Origin: Caballeronia jiangsuensis
Lineage (GTDB): Bacteria; Pseudomonadota; Gammaproteobacteria; Burkholderiales; Burkholderiaceae
Direction: 5' to 3'
Length of the DNA stretch: 64,000 nt
Assembly (NCBI GenBank): GCA_000648925.1
Contig: JFHF01000021.1
Location: forward strand, 59,748-123,747
The notes under the pieces are model-generated. The model had not been told where the DNA came from. It saw nothing but the letters and a program-made list of their open reading frames with translations, and did not search any database. Made by a program: the position numbers and the translations under genes. Below are positions 25,087-34,825 of this stretch, piece after piece. How positions within the stretch are numbered: the first letter of the stretch is position 1; each line of letters starts with the position of its first letter.

Positions 25087-26697
25087 TCAGATTTCCTCGT
25101 ACAGCGGCAGCGTCAGAAACTCGGTGAACTGCGCCGATGTCGACATCTCCTCGAAGATTTTCGCGGCGCGCTCGTACGGCTTCGTGTCCGCGCCCGATGC
25201 GCCGACGGCCTGCTTCACCTTCTCCAGTTCGTCGATGGTGATATCGCGCACCATCGCGGCCGTGACCTTGCGGCCGTCGTCGAGCTTGCCCTTCGGCGAG
25301 CGGATCCATTGCCACACTTGCGAGCGCGAAATCTCGGCGGTCGCGGCGTCTTCCATCAGGTTGTGGATCGGCACGCAGCCATTGCCCGCGAGCCACGAAC
25401 CGAGATAGTGGACGCCGACGTTCACGTTGTTGCGCAGGCCCGCTTCGGTGATCGGCTCTTCCGGACGGAAATCGAGCAGATCGTGCGCGGTGACCTGCAC
25501 GTCGGTGCGCTGCTTTTCGATCTGATTCGGCTTGTCGCCGAGCACCTTGACGAACTCTTCCATCGCCACCGGCACGAGTCCCGGATGCGCGACCCAGCCG
25601 CCGTCGTAGCCGTCGGTCGCGTCGCGCGCCTTGTCGGAGCGCACGCCGCCCATCGCCTTGTCGTTCGCCGCCGGATCGTTCTTGATCGGAATCAGCGCGG
25701 ACATGCCGCCGATCGCCGGCGCGTTGCGCTTGTGGCAGGTCTTCAGCAGTTCGAGCGCGTAGGCGCGCATGAACGGCGAGGTCATCGTGATCTTCGCGCG
25801 ATCGGCGAGGCAGAAGTTCGTGTCGTTCTTGAACTTCTTGATCGCCGAGAAGATGTAATCCCAGCGGCCCGCGTTGAGCCCGGAGCTATGCTCGCGCAGC
25901 TCGTACAGGATCTCGTCCATCTCGAAAGCCGCAAGAATCGTTTCGACGAGCACCGTCGCGCGAATCGTGCCGCGCGCAATGCCGACGCCTTCCTGCGCCG
26001 CGACGAAGATGTCGTTCCACAGGCGCGCTTCGAGATGGCTTTCCATCTTCGGCAGATAGAAGTAGGGACCGCTGCCGCGCGCGATCAGCTCCTTCGCGTT
26101 GTGGAAGAGGAAGAGCGCGAAATCGAAGATGCCGCCCGACACGCGCTGACCATCGACGCTCACGTGCTTTTCATCGAGATGCCAGCCGCGCGGACGCACG
26201 ATCAGCGTCGCGATCGTATCGTTGAGCTTGTACGACTTGCCGTTCTGCTCCAGCGAGATCGTGCGGCGCACGGCTTCCTTCAGGTTCATCTGGCCGACGA
26301 TCTGGTTGTCCCAGCTCGGCGCGTTCGAGTCCTCGAAGTCGGTCATGTACGAATCCGCGCCGGAGTTGAGCGCGTTGATGATCATCTTGCGCTCGACCGG
26401 GCCCGTGATCTCGACGCGCCGGCGTTGCAGATCCTTCGGCAGCGGCGCGACTTTCCAGTCGCCTTCGCGGATCGATTTCGTCTCTGCGAGGAAGCCGGGG
26501 CGCTCGCCCGCGTCGAGACGTTTGGTGCGTTCGACGCGCGCCGCGAGCAGTTGTTGGCGGCGCGGTTCGAACTGGCGATGCAGCGAGGCGACGAACGCCA
26601 GCGCCTCGGGCGTCAGGATGGTCTCGTAGCCGGGCTTGATGTCGGCTGAGATTGCCATGCCTTTCGGAAGCGAAAGCGGATTCGATGGATGCGTCAT
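25087..26697 (-). CDS. aceB: Malate synthase A
   Basis: A 536-residue malate synthase of the A class, which condenses glyoxylate with acetyl-CoA. Conserved blocks include NALNSGADSYMTDFEDSNAP (acidic Mg-binding Glu/Asp), RPRGWHLDEKH (catalytic Arg) and the C-terminal region around LLDFRPEEPITEAGLRNNV. The length fits AceB rather than the 720-residue GlcB. With aceA at 29.3 kb it supplies the complete glyoxylate shunt. The HAD gene starts 71 bases upstream on the same strand. Confidence 0.96.
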   Translation of the reverse strand: MTHPSNPLSLPKGMAISADIKPGYETILTPEALAFVASLHRQFEPRRQQLLAARVERTKRLDAGERPGFLAETKSIREGDWKVAPLPKDLQRRRVEITGPVERKMIINALNSGADSYMTDFEDSNAPSWDNQIVGQMNLKEAVRRTISLEQNGKSYKLNDTIATLIVRPRGWHLDEKHVSVDGQRVSGGIFDFALFLFHNAKELIARGSGPYFYLPKMESHLEARLWNDIFVAAQEGVGIARGTIRATVLVETILAAFEMDEILYELREHSSGLNAGRWDYIFSAIKKFKNDTNFCLADRAKITMTSPFMRAYALELLKTCHKRNAPAIGGMSALIPIKNDPAANDKAMGGVRSDKARDATDGYDGGWVAHPGLVPVAMEEFVKVLGDKPNQIEKQRTDVQVTAHDLLDFRPEEPITEAGLRNNVNVGVHYLGSWLAGNGCVPIHNLMEDAATAEISRSQVWQWIRSPKGKLDDGRKVTAAMVRDITIDELEKVKQAVGASGADTKPYERAAKIFEEMSTSAQFTEFLTLPLYEEI

Positions 26698-26768
26698 GGT
26701 TTTCTCCTTGGTCGGTCAGACGGTTTTGCTAGTGGTTGTGCTTGAAGCAATAAAAGGGTAGCCGGCGG

Positions 26769-27572
26769 CTAGGTGCCGGTCGGCCGGCGTGCGTTGCCTG
26801 TTTTGCGGCTTTTCGATGCGGCCGCCGCGCGCGCAGCGCCGCCTTCGACGAAAGCGATGAGTTCGGCCATGCCACGGCCGCTACCGTGCGGCGTGACGCC
26901 GAGTTCCTCGAACGGCAGCGCGGCGCGGTTGATCCAGAAGGTCGTATAGCCGAACCATGTCGCGCCGGCGACGTTCCAGCCGTTGCTCGACGCGAACACG
27001 ATGTCGCGCGCGGCGGCGCCGAAGGCGCGCGTGCCGAGTTCGTATGCGGCGGCGGCGGGTTTGTAGGCGCGCGCGGAATCGGCCGACAACACGTGATCGA
27101 AGAGCCCGCTCATGCCGGCGCTTTTCACCGCGACGTCGAGCATCGGCGGATTGCCGTTCGAGAGAATCGCAAGCGGCATCGCGAGGCGGTCGCGCAACGA
27201 TCTGAGCGCGGGCACGGTGTCGGGAAACGCGGACAGGCACGCATACTCATCCATCAAACGCTTCTCGGCCGCGCTCGTGAGCGCGTCGGCGAGTTTCAGA
27301 CGCGCGGCGGCGTGGCGCAGCGCGTCGATCGTGATCTTCCAGAAAGGCTCGTAATGCGCGCCCGCCGGATCGGCGAGCGTGCGCAGCTGCGTGTATTCGA
27401 TCTGCTTGCGTCGCCAAAGCTTCGAGAGCGCGTCGCCCTGGCCGGGAAAAAGCTGCTCGGCGGCCGCGACGACCGAATGGACGTCGAAGAGCGTGCCGTA
27501 AGCGTCGAAGATGACTGCTCGGGGAAGCATGGAGGATTCGAAGGACGATGCGGGTGTCGTTATGGCCGACAT
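26769..27572 (-). CDS. HAD-superfamily (S)-2-haloacid dehalogenase-type hydrolase
   Basis: A 267-residue HAD protein of haloacid dehalogenase type II. The nucleophile is Asp23 in VIFDAYGTLFD; further motifs are LSNGNP (motif II), Lys in YKPAAAAYELG (motif III) and FASSNGWNVAGATWFGYTTFWINR (motif IV, shorter blocks), all in the dehalogenase pattern including the SSNxWD-like Asn. The ATG at 27572 follows GGAG at nine bases. The C-terminus is Ala/Arg-rich. Substrate could be 2-haloacids or another small acid; position next to aceB may mean its product feeds the glyoxylate shunt, which is inference. Confidence 0.85.
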   Translation of the reverse strand: MSAITTPASSFESSMLPRAVIFDAYGTLFDVHSVVAAAEQLFPGQGDALSKLWRRKQIEYTQLRTLADPAGAHYEPFWKITIDALRHAAARLKLADALTSAAEKRLMDEYACLSAFPDTVPALRSLRDRLAMPLAILSNGNPPMLDVAVKSAGMSGLFDHVLSADSARAYKPAAAAYELGTRAFGAAARDIVFASSNGWNVAGATWFGYTTFWINRAALPFEELGVTPHGSGRGMAELIAFVEGGAARAAAASKSRKTGNARRPTGT

Positions 27573-27709
27573 AGCCGTGCGCTCCGTTTAGAGGTCGGAA
27601 TCGATTGTATTCGTGATCAGAGTGATGGAAAAGCACCGCAGCATCACTTGATCTTTTACTTTTACTTATCTAATCTGAGCGTGCGTCCCCTTATTGACGA
27701 CGAACACGC

Positions 27710-28612
27710 ATGGATCGATTCAAGCAGATTGAGACCTTCGCCTCGGTTGCCGCGAAGGGAAGCCTCTCGGCGGCGGCGCAGGCGGAGGGCATCGCGCCGG
27801 CTGTCATCGGGCGCAGGCTCGATGCGCTCGAAGAGCGGCTCGGCGTAAAGCTGCTCGTGCGCACCACGCGCAGGATCACGCTCACCTTCGAAGGCTCCGC
27901 GTTTCTCGAGGACTGCCAGCGCATCATCAACGACATGCAGAACGCGGAGGCGAGCGTCTCGGCGGGCGGCGTGAAGGCGAGCGGACATTTGCGCGTATCG
28001 GCGCCGGCGGGCTTCGGGCGGCGTCACGTCGCGTCGCTCGTGCCGAAGTTCACGACGCTGCATCCGGATGTGTCCGTCAGCCTCGATCTGACCGACCGCA
28101 TGGTCGATCTCGTCAACGAAGGCTTCGACTGCGCGGTGCGTCTGGGCGAACTGCCGGATTCGTCGCTCGTGTCGCTGAAACTCGGGGAGAACCGGCGCGT
28201 GTGCGTCGCATCGCCCGACTATCTCGCGAAGCGCGGCGAGCCCGCCGATCTCGCCGCGCTCGCCCATCACAACTGCCTCGCGCTCGGTGCGTCGGCGAAT
28301 CAGCAGCGTGGCTGGGTATTCGAGCAGGACGGCAAGGTCGTGACGATCAAGGTTTCCGGCACGATGGAGTGCTCGGACGGCGCGGTGCTGCACGAGTGGT
28401 GTCTCGAAGGCCGCGGCCTCGCGTGGCGCTCGTGGTGGGAAGTGGGCGAGGACATCGGCGCGGGGCGTCTCATGAGCGTGCTCGATGCGTTCGCTGCGCC
28501 GCCGATCGGCATTCATGCGGTGTTTCCGCAGAGAAGGCACTTGCCGTTGCGTGTGCGATTGTTTCTCGATCTGCTCAAACATACGTATAACGCGACGGGA
28601 TATTGGGGGTGA
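27710..28612 (+). CDS. LysR-family transcriptional regulator
   Basis: A 300-residue CrgA-type LTTR: HTH in residues 1-60 (FKQIETFASVAAKGSLSAAAQAEGIAPAVIGRRLDALEERLG in parts), RTTRRITLTFEG, and an effector domain to about 295. It is divergent from the HAD gene (137 bases between), so it probably regulates HAD and perhaps aceB. It lies inside the aceB-aceA interval, and could be a glyoxylate-shunt regulator, though no site evidence was found. Confidence 0.9.
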   Translation: MDRFKQIETFASVAAKGSLSAAAQAEGIAPAVIGRRLDALEERLGVKLLVRTTRRITLTFEGSAFLEDCQRIINDMQNAEASVSAGGVKASGHLRVSAPAGFGRRHVASLVPKFTTLHPDVSVSLDLTDRMVDLVNEGFDCAVRLGELPDSSLVSLKLGENRRVCVASPDYLAKRGEPADLAALAHHNCLALGASANQQRGWVFEQDGKVVTIKVSGTMECSDGAVLHEWCLEGRGLAWRSWWEVGEDIGAGRLMSVLDAFAAPPIGIHAVFPQRRHLPLRVRLFLDLLKHTYNATGYWG

Positions 28613-28757
28613 GTCCCTGGAGAAACTTCGGATTCCTATGCGGGCGCAGAGCGACGGCCCAGAGCGGCACTTCGCCGCGACCTTTCATCGAAACTTTCTC
28701 CGCTTCCATCCCCGTTACTACAATACAACCACGCACCTACACGTGACGGGGGACGCC

Positions 28758-29192
28758 ATGTTCAAACACATACTCGTGCCGACCGACGGCTCCGAGCTAT
28801 CGCAAAAGGCCATCGACGGCGCGATCGATCTCGCGCAATCCGTTGGCGCGCGCATCACGGCTTACGCGTGCCTTCCGCAATATCCGTATTCGCCTTTCGC
28901 CGATGTCGCCGTCGAGCCGCCCGACGACTTCCACGCCCGCGCCGAGAACGAAGCGCGCGAGCATCTGCGCGCGGTCGAGCGCGCCGCCGAGAGCGCTGGC
29001 GTGGCCTGCACGAGCGTGACGAGCATCGATGCCGCGCCGTATATCGGGATCATCGAAGCAGCCGAGCAAAACGGCTGCGACGTGATTCTGATGGCATCGC
29101 ATGGACGTCGCGGACTCGGAAGCTTGCTTATCGGCAGCGAAACGCAGCGCGTGCTGACGCATACGAAGATTCCGGTCATCGTGTACCGCTGA
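28758..29192 (+). CDS. Universal stress protein (UspA family)
   Basis: A 144-residue UspA-fold protein beginning MFKHILVPTDGSELSQKAI. The ATP-binding type motif G-2x-G-9x-G(S/T) is present as GRRGLGSLLIGS near the C-terminus, so it is likely nucleotide-binding. ATG 28758 follows GGGGGA. TACAAT at 28719-28724 is a candidate -10 box. The specific role is unknown; Usp proteins are induced under growth arrest and stress. Confidence 0.93.
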   Translation: MFKHILVPTDGSELSQKAIDGAIDLAQSVGARITAYACLPQYPYSPFADVAVEPPDDFHARAENEAREHLRAVERAAESAGVACTSVTSIDAAPYIGIIEAAEQNGCDVILMASHGRRGLGSLLIGSETQRVLTHTKIPVIVYR

Positions 29193-29194
29193 TG

Positions 29195-29232
29195 CTCAAA
29201 CGAAAAGCGCACGCGATGCGCTTTCGTTTGAG
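29195..29232. terminator. Shared terminator between convergent usp and aceA
   Basis: CTCAAACGAAAAGCGCA and TGCGCTTTCGTTTGAG form a long stem with one bulged base and loop CGCGA; the A and T runs in the stem give a T-rich tail on either strand when the outer pairs open. It lies between the ends of two convergent genes. Confidence 0.6.
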
Positions 29233-29316
29233 CGCCGGCCGTGGCGCATTGCTGCATGCGCCACGGCCTCCGCTTCTTTTCACCGCTCTCCCTGATTCAA
29301 CCTGCCTGCTGCGGTA

Positions 29317-30624
<1,308 letters not shown>

Positions 30625-30695
30625 GGCGTTTCTCCTCTAGACCGGACTGATGTTCCTGAATGGCTTGAGCTCCGATGCGCCTGGCTAGGCGGCCT

Positions 30696-30734
30696 ACGTT
30701 TGCTCAACTCTTATATAAGAGTCTAGGCAAACGT
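30696..30734. promoter_or_regulatory. Nested palindrome upstream of aceA
   Basis: A perfect 16-base palindrome ACTCTTATATAAGAGT (30707-30722) lies inside a second pair of arms, ACGTTTGC (30696-30703) and GCAAACGT (30727-30734). The whole element is 39 bases and ends about 72 bases before the aceA start. It looks like a double-dyad operator for an unidentified regulator, or a hairpin in the aceA leader. It is not a typical terminator, lacking a GC-rich stem and T tail. Confidence 0.6.
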
Positions 30735-30923
30735 CGACCTGCGAAACACCCCTCGGAAGGGGATTTGTGTTTTATTTTTATCGCAATAAATCAATGGGAT
30801 ACGATCTGCATACCGTATTGCGGAACGATGTTTTCTATCTTGCAACGGACGAGTTTGTGCCGCGCAGCACATCTTTTGCGACACAAAAGGACGTTGCGCA
30901 TCGTGAAATATGGCGACGGGACG

Positions 30924-30956
30924 AAAAAAACCGATGCGCGAGGCATCGGTTTTTTG
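30924..30956 (-). terminator. Terminator of the DEAD-box helicase gene
   Basis: AAAAAACCGATGC and GCATCGGTTTTTT form a 13-bp stem with a short loop (GCGAG), 44 bases past the helicase stop. T runs are present on both strands. Confidence 0.9.
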
Positions 30957-30999
30957 TCGAATCAGAGAACGGTGATCGAACCCGTTCCCTGAAAGCCGC

Positions 31000-32655
31000 T
31001 TAGCTGCCGCGGCGCGGGGCGCGCGGGCCGTCGTTGCGGCGTGCGCTGTAGCCGTCGCGCGAGCCGAACCCGCCTTCGCCACGGTTGCCGCCGCGATAAC
31101 CGCCGTCGCTGTTGCCACCGCGATAGCCGCCATCGCTGTTGCCGCCACGATAGCCGCCGCCGTCACGCGAACCTGCGTTCGATTTGTTGCCATAGCCGCC
31201 CGCGTTGCCCGGACCGAAGCCACGGCCGCTGCTGCTGCTACCGCCACCGTTGCCGCCGAAACGACGACCGCCGCCGCCGTTGCCGCCCGGACGGCCACGA
31301 CCGCCGCCGCCACCGAAACCACCCTTCGGCGGCGCCCTGCGCGGCTCGAAGCCCGCAACGACGTTCACCGGCAGCGGCGTGCGCACGAAGCGCTCGATGC
31401 GCTTCAGCGCGCCCATTTCGGCGTAATGCACGAGGCTCACCGCCGTGCCGCTACGGCCGGCACGACCGGTACGGCCGATACGGTGCACGTAGTCTTCCGC
31501 GAACTTCGGCAGATCGTAGTTGAAGACGTGCGTGATGCCGGGAATGTCGATGCCGCGTGCCGCGACATCGGTCGCGACCAGCACGCGCACACGACGCTCG
31601 CGCAGCGCACGGATCGTGCGATTGCGCGCGCCTTGCGGCAGATCGCCGTGCAGCGCTGCGGATTCGAAGCCCGCGTCGGCGAGACGATTGGCGATGAGAT
31701 CGGCGTCGCTCTTCGTCGCCGTGAAGACGATCGCCTGGTCGAGACCGGAGTCGCGCAACAGATGGTCGAGCAGACGATCCTTGTGATCGCGGTCATCCAC
31801 GTAATGCACGGCCTGCGCGATGTTGCCGTTCGCTTCGAGCTTCTGCACGATCTCGATGCGCTCCGGATCCTTCAACAGACGCCCGGTCAGCGACGTGATC
31901 TTGCTGTCGATGGTCGCCGAGAAGAGCAGCGTCTGGCGCGAGGCCGGCGTCGCATCGACGATACGCTCGATGTCTTCGATGAAGCCCATGTCGAGCATGC
32001 GGTCGGCTTCGTCGAGCACGAGCATGTCCAGGTTCGACAGATCGATACGGCCGCGTTCGAGGTGATCGATCAGGCGTCCGGGCGTCGCGACGAGAATCTC
32101 GGGATTCTTGGCGAGCAGCATCAATTGCTGACCATAAGCGACACCGCCGAGAATGCTGACGGTGCGCAGACGGCGCAGGTGCTTGCCGTACGTGGTCGCG
32201 GCGGTGGAAACCTGCATCGCGAGTTCGCGTGTCGGCGTGAGCACGAGCAGGCGCGGACGCGCGACCGGCTGCGGACGGCGGCCACGTGCGGCATTCGCAT
32301 CACGCGGCTCGCGCGGCTGCTGCGCTTCCTGCTTTTGCAGTTGCGAGAATTTTTCGATGGCCGGCAGCATGAACGCCGCCGTTTTGCCCGAACCGGTCGG
32401 GCTGGAAACGAGCAGGTCGCGGCCGGCGAGCGCTGCGGGAATCGCGCGCTGCTGCACGGGCGTCGGGTTCTGGTAGCCCGCGGCGGTCAGCGCGGACACG
32501 ATATCGGCGCAAAGGCCGAGCGATTCGAAACTGGGGCCGGCGGGCTTTTCTGCCTGCGCTGCGGGTGCGTCGGTGGCCGGGATGTCGGCGGTGGGGGCGA
32601 TGCCAATGTTTGCTGCGAGATTGTCCAACGGGCTAGCGGTGAAGCTCGAAGTCAT
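31000..32655 (-). CDS. DEAD-box RNA helicase with glycine-rich RGG-type tail (RhlE-like)
   Basis: A 551-residue ATP-dependent RNA helicase. Motifs in order: Q motif (FESLGLCADIVSALTAAGYQNPTPVQ), Walker A SSPTGSGKT, PTRELAMQ, TPGRLIDH, VLDEADRM, SAT, and RIGRTGRAGR. From about residue 460 the protein is Gly/Arg/Asn/Ser-rich with repeats of GGYRGGNSD, a typical RNA-binding tail. ATG 32655 follows AAGGA; the longer frame upstream is not supported. The likely roles are ribosome assembly, mRNA turnover or cold adaptation. RhlE is the closest type, but the exact paralog is uncertain. Confidence 0.93.
   Translation of the reverse strand: MTSSFTASPLDNLAANIGIAPTADIPATDAPAAQAEKPAGPSFESLGLCADIVSALTAAGYQNPTPVQQRAIPAALAGRDLLVSSPTGSGKTAAFMLPAIEKFSQLQKQEAQQPREPRDANAARGRRPQPVARPRLLVLTPTRELAMQVSTAATTYGKHLRRLRTVSILGGVAYGQQLMLLAKNPEILVATPGRLIDHLERGRIDLSNLDMLVLDEADRMLDMGFIEDIERIVDATPASRQTLLFSATIDSKITSLTGRLLKDPERIEIVQKLEANGNIAQAVHYVDDRDHKDRLLDHLLRDSGLDQAIVFTATKSDADLIANRLADAGFESAALHGDLPQGARNRTIRALRERRVRVLVATDVAARGIDIPGITHVFNYDLPKFAEDYVHRIGRTGRAGRSGTAVSLVHYAEMGALKRIERFVRTPLPVNVVAGFEPRRAPPKGGFGGGGGRGRPGGNGGGGRRFGGNGGGSSSSGRGFGPGNAGGYGNKSNAGSRDGGGYRGGNSDGGYRGGNSDGGYRGGNRGEGGFGSRDGYSARRNDGPRAPRRGS
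31084..31158 (-). repeat. Tandem 27-base repeat in the helicase tail
   Basis: Three near-identical units of 27 bases, the last incomplete, encode GGYRGGNSD-GGYRGGNSD-GGYRGGN. Copies differ mostly at third codon positions. Such in-frame repeats can expand or contract by slippage without breaking the frame. Confidence 0.85.
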
Positions 32656-33116
32656 GTCGATCCTTGAAACGAGGAATAAGGCGTCGGCGCCAATCGGCAT
32701 ACCCAAGTCGTTGGATTCAGCGAGCGAAGAAACAGCGAGCAAATCAAAAAACGGGGGCTACTCGCGCGAACGTGCGGCGAGCATGTTTTGTTAGAAGCTG
32801 TATCGGATACGGCAGGCTCGATCGTTCGAACATGAACGACGGGCGCTGACGTCAGCCTGATGCATGACGGGCCGCGGAACATACTGCGCGCAATAAAACC
32901 GCGCAACGGCCTAGCAGGGAGGGGACAGTTTCTAAACTGGATTGGGGCGAAACGCTACGAAGCGCCTTGCTGCGCGAGGCTTTGCCGAAGAAGCAGGCAA
33001 CCCGCAGTCGAGCGCTAGCCGCAAGTATATCTGAATTTGCTGCACCGCGCCACATTTTGAAGCGTGGCCGCGCCATCGCAGGGCACCGACGGCGCGGCGT
33101 GTCATCCGCAATCGCG
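32656..33116 (-). promoter_or_regulatory. Probable long 5' leader of the DEAD-box gene
   Basis: No protein gene is recognised in these 461 bases. TATACT on the minus strand at 33029-33024 is a good -10 box, which would give a 5' leader of about 360 bases; no strong -35 is seen. A small perfect dyad CAGTTT-CT-AAACTG lies at 32926-32939. Long leaders are common for cold-induced or autoregulated RNA helicases, so this is a candidate regulatory leader, by inference. Confidence 0.4.
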
Positions 33117-33386
33117 TCAGGCCGCTTCGCCTCGCTTGAGCGACTCGACGAGTTCCACATAGCGCGCTTTCGCATCGTCGGCGGGCGTGCCTTCGAGCGC
33201 GGCCCACGCTTCGTATTTGTACTTCCCGGCGATGTCCGTGAAACCCGGCTTGTCGCCCTGCACATCGCCTACGCTCGCCTGCTTGAACAGCGCGTAGAGA
33301 CGCAGCAGCGTGAGATTGCCGGGGCGCTCGGGCAACTGCGTCACGTCGGTCTGGGCGGCAGCGAATTGCTGATCGATGTCGGTCAT
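33117..33386 (-). CDS. Acyl-CoA-binding protein
   Basis: An 89-residue ACBP. The conserved blocks are LPERPGNLTLLRLYALFKQASVGD, GKYKYEAWAALEG (the KxKWxAW-type core) and AKARYVELVESL. ACBPs are cytosolic carriers of long-chain acyl-CoA, widespread in eukaryotes and found in a subset of bacteria including Burkholderiaceae. It is divergent from tsaB. Length and motifs leave little doubt about the family. Confidence 0.92.
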   Translation of the reverse strand: MTDIDQQFAAAQTDVTQLPERPGNLTLLRLYALFKQASVGDVQGDKPGFTDIAGKYKYEAWAALEGTPADDAKARYVELVESLKRGEAA

Positions 33387-33554
33387 GCGTTCTCCGTTCT
33401 TATCGAGATAGGACCGGACGATCTTAGCAAGCGAGGCGGGCGAGACAGGTCGAGGCTTTCCTCCAACCGAGGATGCCTACCAGACGCGATTCCGATCGCG
33501 CCGCCTGTGCGGATGGCGCGAATGCGGCGCATGTCCCGCATTACAATACCGGCT

Positions 33555-34334
33555 ATGACACGCACCGTTTTGCTCGCCCTCGATACGTCGACGGAGTTTT
33601 GCTCTGTCGCGCTCCTGCTCGCCGACACCGCTTCCGCCGCCATTCAACCTGCCGCCGCACCGCAGTATTCAAACGGCGACACGCGCGTCTGGTTTCGCCA
33701 CGAGGCGACCGGCGCCGTTTCGAGCACGCGCCTTTTGCCCGCCGTGCGCGAGCTGTTCGACGACGCCGGCCTCGCGCTCGCCGATTGCGCCGCGATCGCT
33801 TTCGGTGCGGGCCCCGGCTCGTTTACCGGCCTGCGCACCGCGACGGGCGTCGCGCAAGGACTGGCGTTCGGTCTGAGCGTGCCGGTCGTGCCGGTGAGCA
33901 CGCTGCTCGCTTGCGCGGAAGGCGCGCGGCTGAACGATCCGTCGGTCCCGCCGCGCGTGCTCGCGGCGCTCGATGCCCGCATGGACGAGGTCTACTGGGC
34001 CGACTTCGAATTCGATGCCGTCGCAGGCGATTGGCGCACGCTGCACGGCGCCGCGCTCGATGCGCCCGGCGCGCTGCCGCTGCCGGACGTGCCGTTCGCG
34101 CTCGCCGGCAATGCAGCGGCGGCGTTTGGCGATCGCCTGCCGGCGGTGGCCGCCGCCGCGCGTGTCGATCGTGAGGCGTTGCCGCATGCGCTGCCGCTCG
34201 CGCTCATCGGCTTGCGTGCCTTGCGGGCGGGTCGCACGGTCGCGCCCGAGCACGCCGCGCCGGAATACGTGCGCGACAAGGTCGCTCAGACGACGGCAGA
34301 GCGCATGCGGGCTCGCGAGGAGGCGATTCGGTGA
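33555..34334 (+). CDS. tsaB: tRNA threonylcarbamoyladenosine biosynthesis protein TsaB
   Basis: A 259-residue ASKHA-fold protein needed with TsaD and TsaE for t6A37 modification of ANN-decoding tRNAs. The N-terminus LLALDTSTEFCSVALLL and the motif FGAGPGSFTGLRTATGVAQGLA are diagnostic. ATG 33555 is chosen by family N-terminus; no strong Shine-Dalgarno is seen. Its stop overlaps the GTG start of rimI by four bases, a common tsaB-rimI coupling. Confidence 0.95.
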   Translation: MTRTVLLALDTSTEFCSVALLLADTASAAIQPAAAPQYSNGDTRVWFRHEATGAVSSTRLLPAVRELFDDAGLALADCAAIAFGAGPGSFTGLRTATGVAQGLAFGLSVPVVPVSTLLACAEGARLNDPSVPPRVLAALDARMDEVYWADFEFDAVAGDWRTLHGAALDAPGALPLPDVPFALAGNAAAAFGDRLPAVAAAARVDREALPHALPLALIGLRALRAGRTVAPEHAAPEYVRDKVAQTTAERMRAREEAIR

Positions 34335-34825
34335 GCGGGGTGCTGCTGGCCGATCGGTATCTCACGCCGATGACCGAAGCCGACCTCGACGAAGTCGCCG
34401 CGGTCGAAAAGCTCGCCTACGAGTTTCCCTGGAGCCGCGGCAATTTCCAGGATTCGCTGCGCAACGGCTATTACGGCGTGTGTCTGCGCCATGTCACCGG
34501 CACGCTGATCGGTTATTGCGTGCTGATGCCTGTCGTCGACGAGATGCATCTGCTCAACCTGTGCGTCGCGCCGGCGGCGCAGCGCGCGGGCGCGGGACTC
34601 ACGCTGCTGCGCGAAGCGGTGCGCATCACGCGCACGGAGAAGCTCGACGGCGTGCTGCTCGAAGTGCGCCCGTCCAATCCGCGCGCGATCCAGCTATACG
34701 AGCGCTTCGGCTTCACCGCCATCGGACGCCGCAAGAACTATTACCCCGCGCGGCATCGCTCGCGCGAGGACGCAATCGTCATGCGTCTGTCGTTTTCGAA
34801 GGAGAGTGTGCATGGCGCTCGATGA
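34331..34825 (+). CDS. rimI: Ribosomal protein S18-alanine N-acetyltransferase
   Basis: A 164-residue GNAT acetyltransferase that acetylates the N-terminal alanine of S18. The acetyl-CoA loop region reads LLNLCVAPAAQRAGAGLTLL, and the C-terminal block LEVRPSNPRAIQLYERFGFTAIGRRKNYY is typical of RimI. The start is GTG at 34331, overlapping the tsaB stop (GTGA). Its 3' end overlaps the next gene by 14 bases, so translation is coupled through the operon. Confidence 0.93.
   Translation: MSGVLLADRYLTPMTEADLDEVAAVEKLAYEFPWSRGNFQDSLRNGYYGVCLRHVTGTLIGYCVLMPVVDEMHLLNLCVAPAAQRAGAGLTLLREAVRITRTEKLDGVLLEVRPSNPRAIQLYERFGFTAIGRRKNYYPARHRSREDAIVMRLSFSKESVHGAR

Larger units (their letters stand above)
30625..30999. 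other. Intergenic region between aceA and the DEAD-box gene
   Basis: No gene is recognised in these 375 bases. The region contains the nested palindrome at 30696 and the terminator at 30924, and is AT-rich around 30765-30850. It must hold the aceA promoter (minus strand), but no convincing -35/-10 pair was identified. Confidence 0.6.

Noticed and set aside
31084..31158. Repeated units that might be a CRISPR array
   Set aside because: They are three coding repeats of 27 bases inside the helicase tail with no spacers.
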